Origin: Dictyobacter formicarum
GTDB taxonomy: Bacteria; Chloroflexota; Ktedonobacteria; Ktedonobacterales; Ktedonobacteraceae
Direction of reading: 5' to 3'
Length of the DNA stretch: 64,000 nt
Assembly (NCBI RefSeq): GCF_016587435.1
Contig: NZ_BNJJ01000015.1
Location: forward strand, 171,112-235,111
Shown here: positions 53,551 through 63,660 of the stretch, in pieces
Layout of the letters: each line of letters begins with the position of its first letter
Position numbering within the stretch: the stretch's first letter is position 1
The notes under the pieces: generated by a model
Told to the model about the DNA's origin: nothing
Seen by the model: the letters and a program-made list of their open reading frames with translations, nothing else
Database searches by the model: none
Translations under genes and position numbers: made by a program

Positions 53551-55988
53551 GTGCGCCTCTGTGCCACGAACGTCTCTCCCGCAGGGAAGCGGGTTCACTA
53601 GAGCAAGGTGAATAAGACAACGGCTTACCTTCAACCCGAAAGGGAGGGGGGACAATAGCATGCCGGAACAAAGGCCGGTGAAGTTCTAGTCTCAAGAACC
53701 AGAGGTCGGTCAGTCAGGCTGTATATGGTGAAAACTGCATTGTTTGAACTTTAGTCACGGCGGAACCGGGTGACAGCCCACAGGAAACGAGACTACTGCC
53801 TGTGTCCAACGTGAGTGGGAACGGTACTACTTCCTGCTCAAGCTCTTGTTGGAGCCAGCCCTCATGGAGAGGGAAATGACGAACGAAGCACCTACGTACA
53901 GACCGAGATGTTCGGAGGAACTGAGGGATGGCCTAAAGCCTGTAAAGGCCACGGTCACGGAGGAGTCATAGTAGTGCCTCAAGATGAGGGCGAAGGACTC
54001 TAGGGAATCAAATTCAATCGAGGAGGGTTGACTTGGACGAGTCACAGAAGACCCTACAGCGACTTGAATGCCTACGAAAACTGAATACAGACCGGGAATG
54101 GCTCAATAGCAATCTGTATCGATTGCTCTACAAGGTTGATCTCTACATTGTAGCCTACGAAAGGATGAAATCAGCCCCAGGAAATATAACCCCTGGATCA
54201 GATGGAAAAACCATCGACGGTTTTTCACTTCAAGCGATCCAACAAATCATCCAAGAGATGCGAACGGAGCAATTCCAGTTCAAACCGGTTCGCACCGTCT
54301 ACATCCCCAAACCCAATGGAAAAATGCGGAAACTGGGTATCCCTTCTACACGGGATAAGGTGGTACAAGAGGTGATTCGTCTGATCCTCGAATGTATCTA
54401 CGATAGCCCACACGGCCCCTACTTCCACGAAGCCAGCCACGGCTTCCGACCGGGTCGAAGTTGCCATACTGCCCTCCGAGAGATTCGCGGGAAATGGCCT
54501 GCGACGAATTGGTTCCTAGAAGGCGATATCTCCGACTGTTTCGGAAGCATCGAGCATGGAGTGCTCGTCGGCCTGCTTCGTAAGAAGATCCGAGACGAAC
54601 GTTTCCTCAATCTCATCTGGAAACTGCTTCGGGCAGGATACCTGGACCTGCAAGAAGCAAGACATGATAGTCTGGCAGGAACCCCTCAGGGGGGAATTGC
54701 CAGCCCAATATTAGCGAACGTATATCTCCATGAATTAGATGAAAAAGTCGAAGGGATACGCGCACGCTTAGAACGAGGGAAAAAGAAACGGAAGAATCCG
54801 CTTTACCACAATCTGGTAGAACGCAAAAGACGACTACAAAAGAAAGGAGGAGGACACACCAAAGCCTACCGCGAACTGGTGAGGCAGATGAGGAGTATGC
54901 CAGCAGTCGAGGTCAACGACCCCGATTTCATTCGGGTCAAATACCTGAGGTATGCCGATGATTGGTTGGTGGGTATATGTGGTCCACGAACGCTGGCAGA
55001 ACAAGTAAAGGAAGAACTCAAGTCCTTCTTGCGTGACCATCTCAAGCTCACGCTGAGCGAGGAAAAGACTCGTATCACCCATGCACGAGAAGAACAAGCT
55101 CAGTTTTTGGGAACGCAACTCTTCATTGGTAGAGGAGGAATCCAAAGAGTCGTCACGATCAACAATGGTCTGAGCAAACCATTCAAACGACGGTCAACGG
55201 GTTCAGAGATCATCATGGAAGCCCCAACCCACAAACTTATCAAAAAATTGGAGAGCAAAGGGTTCTGTACGGCAAAAGGGATACCTACGACGAAAAAGGC
55301 GTGGATCGCCCTCGATCCGGATCAAATCGTTCAACTCTACAATGGAATTAACCGGGGCCTTCAAAATTACTACCGGTTCGCTGACAACTTTCAGCACTTC
55401 ATGAGAATTCAATATATTCTCCAATACTCGCTTGCAAAAACCCTGGCAGCGAAGTACCGATACTCCGTGAGACGCATCTACAAGAGATTTGGCAAAACGA
55501 TCACGATCCCTGTGAAAATCAAGGACAAACCAGACCGCAAGGTATCGTTTTATGTCAACCATGATTGGAAAAAACAACGAAACGGGTTCCAGGTCGGGAA
55601 TGCCAAAATTGACCTCTTGCTGTGGACAATCACGATGCGAACGCGTTCAAAATTAGGGAAAGCGTGCTGTGTATGCAACGATCCCTTACAGGTGGAAATG
55701 CACCATGTCCGCCATATTCGCAAGACGGGAGCAAAACCACCAACAGGATTTAATGCCATTTTGCAAGCACTCAACCGAAAGCAACTCCCAGTTTGTAGAT
55801 CATGTCACCAGAAGATTCATCGCGGCGAATATGACGGGATGCGTCTTACTGACTTGGCGTACAACCCATACGCCTCAGAAAAACGTAGGTGATTTCGTGA
55901 GAGCGTAGTGCATCGAAAGGGTGCATGCTGCGTTCGGAGGGGAGGGGTTGGTGTTCCTGAGTCATCAGGACCCGGCCTCTTACCCTAC
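53551..55988 (+). ncRNA. Group II intron with RT/maturase ORF
   Basis: Domain V at 55901-55935 (GAGCGTAG pairing CTGCGTTC, upper stem TGCATC/GGTGCA, a 2-nt bulge at 55926-55927 and a GAAA-type loop). Domain VI at 55936-55988 has TCCTGA/TCAGGA at its tip and an unpaired A55982 seven nucleotides from the 3' AC end. The maturase ORF lies in domain IV. A domain III-like GGAGTCATAGTAGTGCC is at 53962-53978. GTGCGCC at 53551 is the likeliest 5' end, giving ~2.44 kb; GTGCC at 53561 is an alternative. A related motif just upstream (53536-53554) hints that it entered an older intron relic. Confidence 0.8.
54033..55892 (+). CDS. ltrA: Group II intron reverse transcriptase / maturase / HNH endonuclease
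   Basis: A 619-residue protein starting at TTG 54033 after GAGGAGGG. RT blocks are in order: PGSDGKTIDGF, RTVYIPKPNGKMRKLGIPST (RT1-2), HGFRPGRSCHTAL, FLEGDISDCFGSI (RT3, first Asp), TPQGGIASPILANVYLHELD (RT4) and VKYLRYADDWLVG (RT5, YADD catalytic pair). The maturase X domain follows (residues ~390-520), and a C-terminal HNH endonuclease with CCVCNDPLQVEMHHVRHI ... CRSCHQKIHRGEYDG. All parts needed for retrohoming are present and intact. It lies inside domain IV of the intron at 53551-55988 and could also serve the ORF-less intron at 7863-8523. Confidence 0.95.
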   Translation: MDESQKTLQRLECLRKLNTDREWLNSNLYRLLYKVDLYIVAYERMKSAPGNITPGSDGKTIDGFSLQAIQQIIQEMRTEQFQFKPVRTVYIPKPNGKMRKLGIPSTRDKVVQEVIRLILECIYDSPHGPYFHEASHGFRPGRSCHTALREIRGKWPATNWFLEGDISDCFGSIEHGVLVGLLRKKIRDERFLNLIWKLLRAGYLDLQEARHDSLAGTPQGGIASPILANVYLHELDEKVEGIRARLERGKKKRKNPLYHNLVERKRRLQKKGGGHTKAYRELVRQMRSMPAVEVNDPDFIRVKYLRYADDWLVGICGPRTLAEQVKEELKSFLRDHLKLTLSEEKTRITHAREEQAQFLGTQLFIGRGGIQRVVTINNGLSKPFKRRSTGSEIIMEAPTHKLIKKLESKGFCTAKGIPTTKKAWIALDPDQIVQLYNGINRGLQNYYRFADNFQHFMRIQYILQYSLAKTLAAKYRYSVRRIYKRFGKTITIPVKIKDKPDRKVSFYVNHDWKKQRNGFQVGNAKIDLLLWTITMRTRSKLGKACCVCNDPLQVEMHHVRHIRKTGAKPPTGFNAILQALNRKQLPVCRSCHQKIHRGEYDGMRLTDLAYNPYASEKRR

Positions 55989-56136
55989 GTCGGACGTAAG
56001 CATTTGCCCTCCAATATGAGCACTGATACATATTGTACCTGGGCACCCCACTCCCCATCTAGCGTATCAACGTAGAATGTTGTAAATAACAACTCTGGTA
56101 AATGAACTCTTCTGAGCAACGACATTTGAAAGAGCG

Positions 56137-56162
56137 AAGGCCCTGGTGTCGTCCAGGGCCTT
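56137..56162. terminator. Bidirectional-looking intrinsic terminator
   Basis: AAGGCCCTGG (56137-56146) and CCAGGGCCTT (56153-56162) around TGTCGT, followed by TTTCT on the plus strand. On the minus strand it lies ~40 nt after the stop of the small gene at 56201. Confidence 0.7.
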
Positions 56163-56200
56163 TCTCATTGCCGCGCAAAAGAAAAGCCCGGCGCAGAGGT

Positions 56201-56395
56201 TCACCAGGCTTTCTGGAGATGCATCGGGTTTCCCCATTCATCTCTGTGGCAATAAACCGGTTTGTGCATACCATTAAGGTAGCTTCGCCATAGCGGCTGA
56301 GTGCAATAGCCTACTGGTCCGCAAGAGGCAAATATTGGCTTACCCGGCTTTTTACGGAGGCAGGTTACAATCTCTGTATCGCTAGCACTCATCAA
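56201..56395 (-). CDS. Small Cys-containing protein, unknown
   Basis: A 64-residue frame with four Cys (EIVTCLRKKPGKPIFASCGP, VGYCTQPLWRSY, KPVYCHRDEWGNPMHL), composition unlike random sequence, and a terminator shortly downstream. An alternative ATG one codon in exists. I do not recognise the family. The Cys spacing could bind a metal. The rest of 55989-56476 has no other supported gene. Confidence 0.4.
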   Translation of the reverse strand: MMSASDTEIVTCLRKKPGKPIFASCGPVGYCTQPLWRSYLNGMHKPVYCHRDEWGNPMHLQKAW

Positions 56396-56476
56396 GCCTT
56401 CACTTGACCGGCATTCACCTTACTGAGCCGAGCCAGCTGGACGACACCACGCCATCGTGGCCCTACATGGCCTCCG

Positions 56477-57364
56477 TCAGCCCAACGCCCCCATCCAGCC
56501 GGCGATAGCCCGCCCGACTTCGTCCGGCGAATCTTCCTGGACGAAATGGATCCCCGACACCTTGTTCTCGGTCAGCGCGGGCCACCCGCGGACGAGGTTG
56601 ACCAGTGTATCGTTGGCGAGGATCGCACCTGGCTCAGCCTTCAGGAACAGCTTAGGCACATTGCTCGTCCCCAGCCAGTCCGCGTAATCAGCCGCGATCG
56701 CAGTCACATCGGCGGGCTCGCCCTCGATGGGGATTTCCCGGGGCCACGTCAGCGTTGGCCGTCGCCCCTCGCCGGGCTCGGCGAACGGCCGTCGGTATTC
56801 CGCCATCTCCTCGTCGGAGAGGGTGCGCAGGACGGCCTTCGGCAGGATCTGCTCGACGAAGAAGTTGTCTCGCAGGACCATATCCTCGCCGGCCTCCGAA
56901 CGCAGCGCCTCCAAGGCTTGACGCATTCCCATCTTGTCCCAGTGGTCCGGGCCCTGCGGCGCCACGATCGCCTCCATGAACGCGATTCCCTTCACAGCCT
57001 CGCGGTGGCGATTGGCCCAGTCGAAGCCGAGGGCCGAGCCCCAGTCATGGACGACGAGGATGACCCGCTCGCGCACGTCCAAGGCCTCGAGCAAAGCGTC
57101 GAGGTAGCGGCGGTGCTCAACGAAGCGATACGAGCCGGGGCCGCTGTCAGGCAGCTTGTCGGAGTCGCCCATGCCGATCAGGTCGGGGGCGATGCAGCGG
57201 CCTCGTGGCTGCAGGTGCGGCAGCACGTTGCGCCAGAGGTACGACGAGGTGGGATTGCCGTGCAGCAGCACGATGGGGTCGCCCTCTCCCACCTCCACGT
57301 ACGCCATCTCGAGGCCCTGGACCCGCCGCCGCTGTTTTTGGTACGGAAATGCCGCAGAGATCAT
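56477..57364 (-). CDS. dhaA: Haloalkane dehalogenase (LinB/DhaA-like)
   Basis: A 295-residue alpha/beta-hydrolase with GGAGAAG before the ATG. It hydrolyses carbon-halogen bonds of haloalkanes. Key elements: the halide-binding Asn in VLLHGNPTSSYLWRNVLPHL, the nucleophile Asp with the halide-binding Trp in VILVVHDWGSALGFDWANRH, the acid in the helical cap region (VKGIAFMEAIVAPQG), the cap domain ~residues 130-215, and the base His in VSGIHFVQEDSPDEVG. The DLIGMGDSDKLPDSGPGSYR and SWP-like TLTWPREIP blocks are especially LinB-like (subfamily II). It stands alone, with no regulator adjacent. Cytosolic. High confidence in family; the natural substrate is unknown. Confidence 0.95.
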   Translation of the reverse strand: MISAAFPYQKQRRRVQGLEMAYVEVGEGDPIVLLHGNPTSSYLWRNVLPHLQPRGRCIAPDLIGMGDSDKLPDSGPGSYRFVEHRRYLDALLEALDVRERVILVVHDWGSALGFDWANRHREAVKGIAFMEAIVAPQGPDHWDKMGMRQALEALRSEAGEDMVLRDNFFVEQILPKAVLRTLSDEEMAEYRRPFAEPGEGRRPTLTWPREIPIEGEPADVTAIAADYADWLGTSNVPKLFLKAEPGAILANDTLVNLVRGWPALTENKVSGIHFVQEDSPDEVGRAIAGWMGALG

Positions 57365-57963
57365 GTTGGCTTCTCCTTCTTTCTTTGGAGTAAATGCAGG
57401 TTAGGGGCGTGGAAAGAGGCGGACAGTGGAGCTTTTTGGTATCGCTGTCCACCTCCCCATGCCATGAGCTTGGACTATTTTTCAGGTCCTTCACGCTTTG
57501 GCACCCTCATGGTAATTTAACTCAAGGGTGGTCAGATTTTGAGCTGAAGGATGGAAAATTGACGCGAATCATGAGAATCATCGTGAAGCCGCCTCTTCAT
57601 CCTCGCTACATCTGGTTCCCTTCCACGCCAGACGTGTAAATTCGTCGCCTGGCATTGCGGAGCGTAGGGGCAACGTGTGTCACACGAACATGGAAGTGAG
57701 CTTCCAGTATTCACGCTCCACGAAGAATGGCGAGTTCCCCACTATCAATAGAAGTATGGACACTTCCATTCTGCACTTGAGGTGCAAGCTGAACACCGCA
57801 TGTTTCACCTGACCTTCACCTCACCGTCCCGATCATCCACCACAACCCATACAACCCATTGTGCTCGGTTCGTGCCAAGCATGAGGGGCCTCATTTACAA
57901 GATATCGATGGAAGAAGCCGTAGCGGGGGCGGCATAGCCTGGAGACGAAGCCCCGATTTCCAA
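57365..57963. other. Intergenic stretch without a supported gene
   Basis: Only short frames antisense to one another. The promoter of the dehalogenase should lie in its left part. Confidence 0.5.
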
Positions 57964-58027
57964 CATTCAGTGCAAATTCCCACCCTTCGATGTAAAATCG
58001 GTCCACCCTTCAGTGAATTTACCACCT
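57964..58027 (+). repeat. Three imperfect ~20-bp repeats, probable IS21-type end relic
   Basis: CATTCAGTGCAAATTCCCACC, CTTCGATGTAAAATCGGTCCACC and CTTCAGTGAATTTACCACC follow one another. Multiple short repeats ending in CCACC are characteristic of IS21-family termini. No istA/istB is nearby. The rest of the interval to 58557 shows no gene. Confidence 0.4.
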
Positions 58028-58557
58028 CAAGCGTAATGTGCTGAGAGGCTTTTCGCAAGCGGGGCAGTGGGTGAGCCTGATCGTATCCATGGAAACAGGA
58101 ATCGCTGACGCCGAGCTAACTTTTCCAGGGCTGCTCAGCAGTGCTCAGCCCTGTACAAAACGAGCACTGCTTTTTGCTGTCGCACCAAGCTCACATGGTC
58201 TGGCAACGATACAGACCTGGTCCACAGGATGCCAACCTTTCCACCCGTAAATCATCGCCAGCAGATGCCCCTTCCTTCTCCTGATAGCGACGATTCGCCC
58301 CATGGGGCAACTCACTGAGGTATTTCCGACGAATGCTTAATCTCGAATAGTTGCCTTAATCTGGCCCAGGTCTTTTGACCACAGCATGGCCAACTCCTTC
58401 CGTCTGTTCCTGCTCCCGATGCGGCATTCCGGCAGAGACCGCATCAGGAACGATGAGAACAAACAACTGAGGATATGGGGCAGGAGGACTCAAAAAGGTA
58501 AAGGTGTCTACCATGATCTCTGTCTCAGTTGACGCGCACGCCACGCGCGTCAACTGC

Positions 58558-61122
58558 TCAGGCATCCCTCATGAGAGGAAGGGTCACCATAAAGGCCGAG
58601 CCTTCCCCAACGGCGCTGTCCGCCGTGATGGTTCCTCCATGATGTTTGATGATCTCGGCCACAATATAGAGCCCCATGCCCAGGCCCGGAATCGCTTTCC
58701 GCTTGGGATCAGTGACCCGATAGAACCGCTCAAAAATTTTGTCGCGCAGCTCTCGCGGAATGCCCAGGCCATGATCGCGGACCCGGATCGTGACCACCTC
58801 GTCGGAGGCGGAGAGATCCATCTCAACGGTCTGGGCATCTGGCGAATACTTGATGGCATTGCTGAGCAGGTTGGTGAAGACCTGTCCCAGCCGGTCTCGA
58901 TCCCCGATCAGGCTGGTATGCACGCTCCCACGGACCAGGATGGTATGGCTTGGATGGAGGTGGTGGATGGTGGCGGTGACCTCCCGCAACAACTCGTCGA
59001 GGTCCACCCGCTCCCGGACGTACTCTAGTCTGCCTGCCTGGATCTTGGAGACATCCAGTAACTCTGCGATCAGACGTTCGAGTTGTTTGATGGGACCTTC
59101 CATCCGGGCAAGCGCTGTGGCAGCCTCGTGCTGGGATTGCTTTTCCAGTCGTTTGCGCACTAGTTGGGTCTGCATCTTCAAGGCGGTGAGCGGGTTTCTT
59201 AGTTCATGGCTGGCCATGTTGATAAAGTCATCTTTGCGTTGTTCCAGTTCCTTGCGCGCCGAGTTATCGAGCACAAAGCCGATCGCTTGGTGTGGGTGAT
59301 GCTGGAAGAGGACCCCACCCACAAGCACCGGAAGGCGACTGCCATCTTTACACACGTACTCTTTCTCATAGGGCGTTATAGACAGCTGAGTGGCATGTTC
59401 CTGATGGGCCTCTAAGGTACGAGCCAGATCGTCTGGAGCCGTCATGTGCAACCAGTTCATGTTCCCGGCTCGCAGGTCTTCGCGGGTATAGCCGGTCATG
59501 CGCAGAAAGGTGTCGTTGGCCTCCACAATCTGCTCACCTTCGATGATATTGATCCCGATAATGTTGGAGTTCATCAGGATGCTCGCGTGTTCCTGACTCT
59601 GGCGTAAGGCTTCCTCCGTCCGTTTCTGCTCCTCAATGTCGGTGCTGGTGCCAAACCACTTGATAATCTGGCCGGTGTCATCGCGCATCGGCATGCCGCG
59701 CGTTAAGAACCAGCGATACTCCCCATTCTGGCCATTTCTGAGACGCTCTTCGTGTTCATACATGGTTCCCATGTCCAGGGCATGCTGCCAGCAAGCTCGG
59801 GTGCCTTCCTGATCAGCAGGATGGATGAACTGGAAATGAGCCCAGCGGTCGTTTTGCATGTGTTCAAACGTGAACCTGGTATAGTCCTGCCAGTGCTGGT
59901 TCGAGTACTCGAGCAGGCCGTCGGATCGTGCCACCCATACTAGCTGGGGCACCGTTTCAGTCAGTACGCGCAAGCTCTCTCGGCTTTCTTTGAGCTGCTG
60001 CTCCGCCCGTTTCTGCTCCTCAATGTCGGTGCTGGTGCCAAACCACTTGATAATCTGGCCAGTGTCATCGCGCATTGGCATGCCGCGGGCTAAGAACCAG
60101 CGATACTCCCCGGTCGTGTTCTGGCGCAAGCGCACTTCCGTTTCATACACCCCGCCGGTCTGGACGGCGCACTGCCACGCGGAGCGGACGCGTGACCGGT
60201 CTTCTGGATGCAGGCACTGCATCCATCCCTCCCCCTGAGATTCTTCGGTACTCAGGCCGGTATAGTCGTGCGCGCGCTGATTAAACGAGTCATAAGAGCC
60301 GTCGGGTCGCATGATCCAGACCTGCTGGGGGATCGCATCGATGAGGACATGGAGTTCCGCTTCGGCGCGCTTGCGCTCGGTGATGTCGATGCCGGCGAAG
60401 ATGAGGTACGCGATGTGGTGATCTGCATCCCTGTGGGGAGTGATCGCGACCTCCAGGTGACGGTCCAGGCCTTCCCTGGGGTGAATCACCGCCTCGAACC
60501 GCACGGTTTCTCCCCTGCTGGCTCGCGCGATCGCGGCATGTACCTGCTCTTGAGCGGCAGGAGTATCGGACCACCAGGAAGTTTCGGCCAGCGGTTTGCC
60601 GATCACCTCCTCGCGTCGGACGCGCGCCTCTGCCAAGGGGACCTCGTTGATCTCTAGGACGATCCCCTCGGGGGTCAGAACGCTGATTCTGCTATACAAG
60701 CCATCTAGGTCCTCGATGGAGAGACGCTCGCCCTGGGGAACCGGTGCCTCTCGCTGGGCTACGGTTCTGCCTTGGTGGACTTGCACCATCAGCCCCCCAA
60801 CCGTGGGAGAGAGCTGCACGTGCAGCCAGGTCCCCGTCACGGGAGACACATACTCCACTTCGCTTGGTGCTCTGGTTTGTCTGGTCTTCTGGACGGCCCG
60901 GTAGAGTGCGGTGCTCACCAACTGGGGAGCGCCGCGCCACAAAGGCTTGCCCAATACATCCTCTCGTGTGGCGCCTAGGATGGCTTGCGTACTCGCATTG
61001 GCATAGACAATCGTGGCGGCGTCGTCGACAAGAAAGAAGGCACCGGGAAGTGTCTCTAGAATCTGTAGGGGCGTCTGGTGCGACGCTAGAAGAGGACGTT
61101 TGGTCGGGTTGATATTGGACAT
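58558..61122 (-). CDS. Multi-PAS sensor histidine kinase
   Basis: An 854-residue soluble-looking kinase (no membrane helix seen). Four to five PAS/PAC modules are in series: LETLPGAFFLVDDAATIVYA, a second around LYSRISVLTPEGIV, then LIDAIPQQVWIMRPDGSYDS, VPQLVWVARSDGLLEYSNQH and HASILMNSNIIGINIIEGEQ, with repeated GEYRWFL.RGMPMRDDTGQI PAC ends. The HisKA phosphoacceptor is His639 in INMASHELRNPLTALKMQTQ. The HATPase domain has an N-box (FTNLLSNAIKYS), G1 VRDHGLGIPRE, and G2 IPGLGMGLYIVAEIIKHHGG. No cognate response regulator is adjacent. It likely senses redox or small ligands. Its kinase coding DNA is nearly identical to that of the downstream paralogue. Confidence 0.92.
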   Translation of the reverse strand: MSNINPTKRPLLASHQTPLQILETLPGAFFLVDDAATIVYANASTQAILGATREDVLGKPLWRGAPQLVSTALYRAVQKTRQTRAPSEVEYVSPVTGTWLHVQLSPTVGGLMVQVHQGRTVAQREAPVPQGERLSIEDLDGLYSRISVLTPEGIVLEINEVPLAEARVRREEVIGKPLAETSWWSDTPAAQEQVHAAIARASRGETVRFEAVIHPREGLDRHLEVAITPHRDADHHIAYLIFAGIDITERKRAEAELHVLIDAIPQQVWIMRPDGSYDSFNQRAHDYTGLSTEESQGEGWMQCLHPEDRSRVRSAWQCAVQTGGVYETEVRLRQNTTGEYRWFLARGMPMRDDTGQIIKWFGTSTDIEEQKRAEQQLKESRESLRVLTETVPQLVWVARSDGLLEYSNQHWQDYTRFTFEHMQNDRWAHFQFIHPADQEGTRACWQHALDMGTMYEHEERLRNGQNGEYRWFLTRGMPMRDDTGQIIKWFGTSTDIEEQKRTEEALRQSQEHASILMNSNIIGINIIEGEQIVEANDTFLRMTGYTREDLRAGNMNWLHMTAPDDLARTLEAHQEHATQLSITPYEKEYVCKDGSRLPVLVGGVLFQHHPHQAIGFVLDNSARKELEQRKDDFINMASHELRNPLTALKMQTQLVRKRLEKQSQHEAATALARMEGPIKQLERLIAELLDVSKIQAGRLEYVRERVDLDELLREVTATIHHLHPSHTILVRGSVHTSLIGDRDRLGQVFTNLLSNAIKYSPDAQTVEMDLSASDEVVTIRVRDHGLGIPRELRDKIFERFYRVTDPKRKAIPGLGMGLYIVAEIIKHHGGTITADSAVGEGSAFMVTLPLMRDA

Positions 61123-61758
61123 ATGGTGATAGCGATCCCTTTCATGTACCTCCCCATCCCTGAGAACGAAGCTGCATTCCTGCTAGAAGTTAAGAAGAAT
61201 ACTCAAATAACGTGTTCCTTTATCAAAACAAACAGACACTACCATAGTATTCCCAGGGCTATAACGCGCTCGTGCCGCGCTTTGACGAATGCGCTGAACC
61301 CCCGGTGGGAATATGGACAACCGGACGAATGGAGGGAGGTAGGTGGAAGAAGGGGAAGAGAAAGCGAAGGGAGCATACATCGGTGTGGAGAGGGTGTAAA
61401 TCCTAGCATTGAGTGCGGTAATCTCTGTACAATTATTTGAGGTAACGGGCATCCTTGAGAGGGGGCCATCTTCGCTCCTTGCCCTCAGAGAATAAGACAA
61501 AACTCACCGCAATCAATTAGGGATTTACACAGTTAGCCGCTCTTCTTCAACCTGGCCTTTAGAGCCCTCCTCCTGCCATTTATGAGGAGCTGGAGTAACG
61601 ACTCACGCAGCGAGATAACTTCCTCCTGATGCGCGGCCAGACACGCAATCAACTCCATGTGCTTTTAAAGGTGTCAGGGAGAGAGCCGTGCCAGAGGGGA
61701 GTATTCTCTCAGGTGGCATGAAACGCGCGAGGGTGCCCGCACACGGCTCTCGCCGCCC
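61123..61758. other. Intergenic stretch between the two kinase genes
   Basis: No supported gene on either strand. It should contain the promoter of the 61122 kinase. Confidence 0.5.
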
Positions 61759-63256
61759 TCACAGCCTCTGACGACGCGCGTGGCGTCCTTTCCATGCCCA
61801 GGCCTCCCTCTTCCTAGGAAGGGTCACCGTAAAGGTCGATCCTTTTCCGACCTCGCTCTCCACCGTGATGGTTCCTCCATGATGTTTGATGATCTCGGCC
61901 ACAATATAGAGCCCCATGCCCAGGCCCGGAATCGCTTTCCGCTTGGGATCAGTGACCCGATAGAACCGCTCAAAAATTTTGTCGCGCAGCTCTCGCGGGA
62001 TGCCCAGGCCATGATCGCGGACCCGGATCGTGACCACCTCGTCGGAGGCGGAGAGATCCATCTCAACGGTCTGGGCATCTGGCGAATACTTGATGGCATT
62101 GCTGAGCAGGTTGGTGAAGACCTGTCCCAGCCGGTCTCGATCCCCGATCAGGCTGGTATGCACGCTCCCACGGACCAGGATGGTATGGCTTGGATGGAGG
62201 TGGTGGATGGTGGCGGTGACCTCCCGCAACAACTCGTCGAGGTCCACCCGCTCCCGGACGTACTCTAGTCTGCCTGCCTGGATCTTGGAGACATCCAGTA
62301 ACTCTGCGATCAGACGTTCGAGTTGTTTGATGGGACCTTCCATCCGGGCAAGCGCTGTGGCAGCCTCGTGCTGGGATTGCTTTTCCAGTCGTTTGCGCAC
62401 CAGTTGGGTCTGCATCTTCAAGGCGGTGAGCGGGTTTCTTAGTTCATGGCTGGCCATGTTGATAAAGTCATCTTTGCGTTGTTCCAGTTCCTTGCGTGCG
62501 GAGTTATCCAGCACAAAGCCGATCGCCTGGCGTGGGTGATGCTGGAGGAGGACCGCGCCCACGAGCGCCGGAAGGCGACTGCCATCTTTACACACATACT
62601 CTTTTTCATACGGCGTCACAACGTGTTGAGCGTCAAGTGCCTGATTGGCCTGCAGGGTGAGCGCTAGATACTCTGGAGGGGTCATATGCCTCCAGTTGAT
62701 GCGCCCTTCACATAGGTCTTCACGGGTATAGCCGGTCATGCGCAGAAAGGTGTCGTTGGCCTCCACAATCTGCTCACCTTCGTCGACAAAGATCCCGATA
62801 ATGTTGGAGTTCATCAGGATGCTCACGTGCTCCTGACTCTGGCGCAGGGCCTCCTCAATGCGCTTCTGGTCCTCAATGTTGGTACAGGTGCCAAACCACT
62901 TGACGATCTGACCGGTTTCATCACGCACTGGCACGGCGCCGGACTAAAAACCAGCGATACTCCCCGGTCGTGCCCTGGCGCATCCGCTGTTCGTGCTCAT
63001 ACAAGGCTCCGGTCTCCAGCGCATGCTGCCAGTGCGCTCGGCTGCTTTCCTGATCAGCAGGATGGACGGACTGAAGATACGCCCAGCGGTCACGCTGGAG
63101 CTGCTCAAGTGTGAGTCCGGTGTAGTCCCGCCTGTGCTGATTGATGTAGTCGTGCAAGCCGTCGGGTCCTGTTGTCCAAACCAACTGGGGAATGGCATCA
63201 AAGAGCATGTCACATGATACAGAAGCGCCACGCCCGGTCTGCTTTGTATTCCACAT
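61759..63256 (-). pseudogene. Second PAS sensor histidine kinase, frameshifted
   Basis: The 5' part (to about 62935) encodes one PAS module (MLFDAIPQLVWTTGPDGLHD, HRRDYTGLTLEQLQRDRWAY) ending GEYRWFLVRR, where the frame stops at 62921-62923. The continuing PAC sequence PVRDETGQIVKWFGT is one frame over and leads through another PAS to an intact HisKA/HATPase (391 residues from 62934). One base change near 62935 would restore a ~500-residue two-PAS kinase. The downstream frame could be translated from ATG 62934 as a shorter kinase. The start is uncertain; ATG 63256 has AAGGGAGG 11 nt upstream. Confidence 0.75.
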
Positions 63257-63411
63257 CGTGGAGTCAACCTCCCTTTCACGTGTCCCCATCCCTGGTCGCG
63301 GAAATGTGTCCCTGCTCTGAGAGAAAGAATTTTGCTTTAGACAAAGTCTAATACATTCGAGAAACAAGCGAGCTGATCTTCGTATTCCCGGTCAGCTGCT
63401 TCTGATTGGGG

Positions 63412-63618
63412 TTACGTGCTCAGGTTTCGGGTCATGTCCGTGCCAATCTCGTCCAGCGCGGTTGAGACCAGCTCAGCCTTGCCGCGAAAATGGTGGTAGA
63501 GGCTGCCCTGGCCCGCGCCGCTGCGCTCCAGGACCGCGCGCGGACTCATCGCCTCGTACCCTCGCTCCCAGTGCAGCTCTTTGGTTGCCTCGATCAAATG
63601 TTTCCGGGTCGTCTTCAT
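63412..63618 (-). pseudogene. Truncated TetR-family regulator
   Basis: From ATG 63618 (MKTTRKHLIEATKELHWERG, then AMSPRAVLERSGAGQGSLYH, then FRGKAELVSTALDEIG) it contains the complete TetR helix-turn-helix but stops after 68 residues. The ~130-residue ligand-binding and dimerisation domain is missing, and the downstream minus strand has no continuation. Probably a truncated gene. A stand-alone DNA-binding domain is unlikely to dimerise normally. Confidence 0.7.
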
Positions 63619-63660
63619 AGCCCTATCCTTCTCTGGAGCCCCAACATTGGCGCTCCACAT

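Noticed and set aside
56546..57520. A 324-residue open frame antisense to the haloalkane dehalogenase
   Set aside because: It mirrors a well-supported enzyme gene, has no motifs and lacks start signals.
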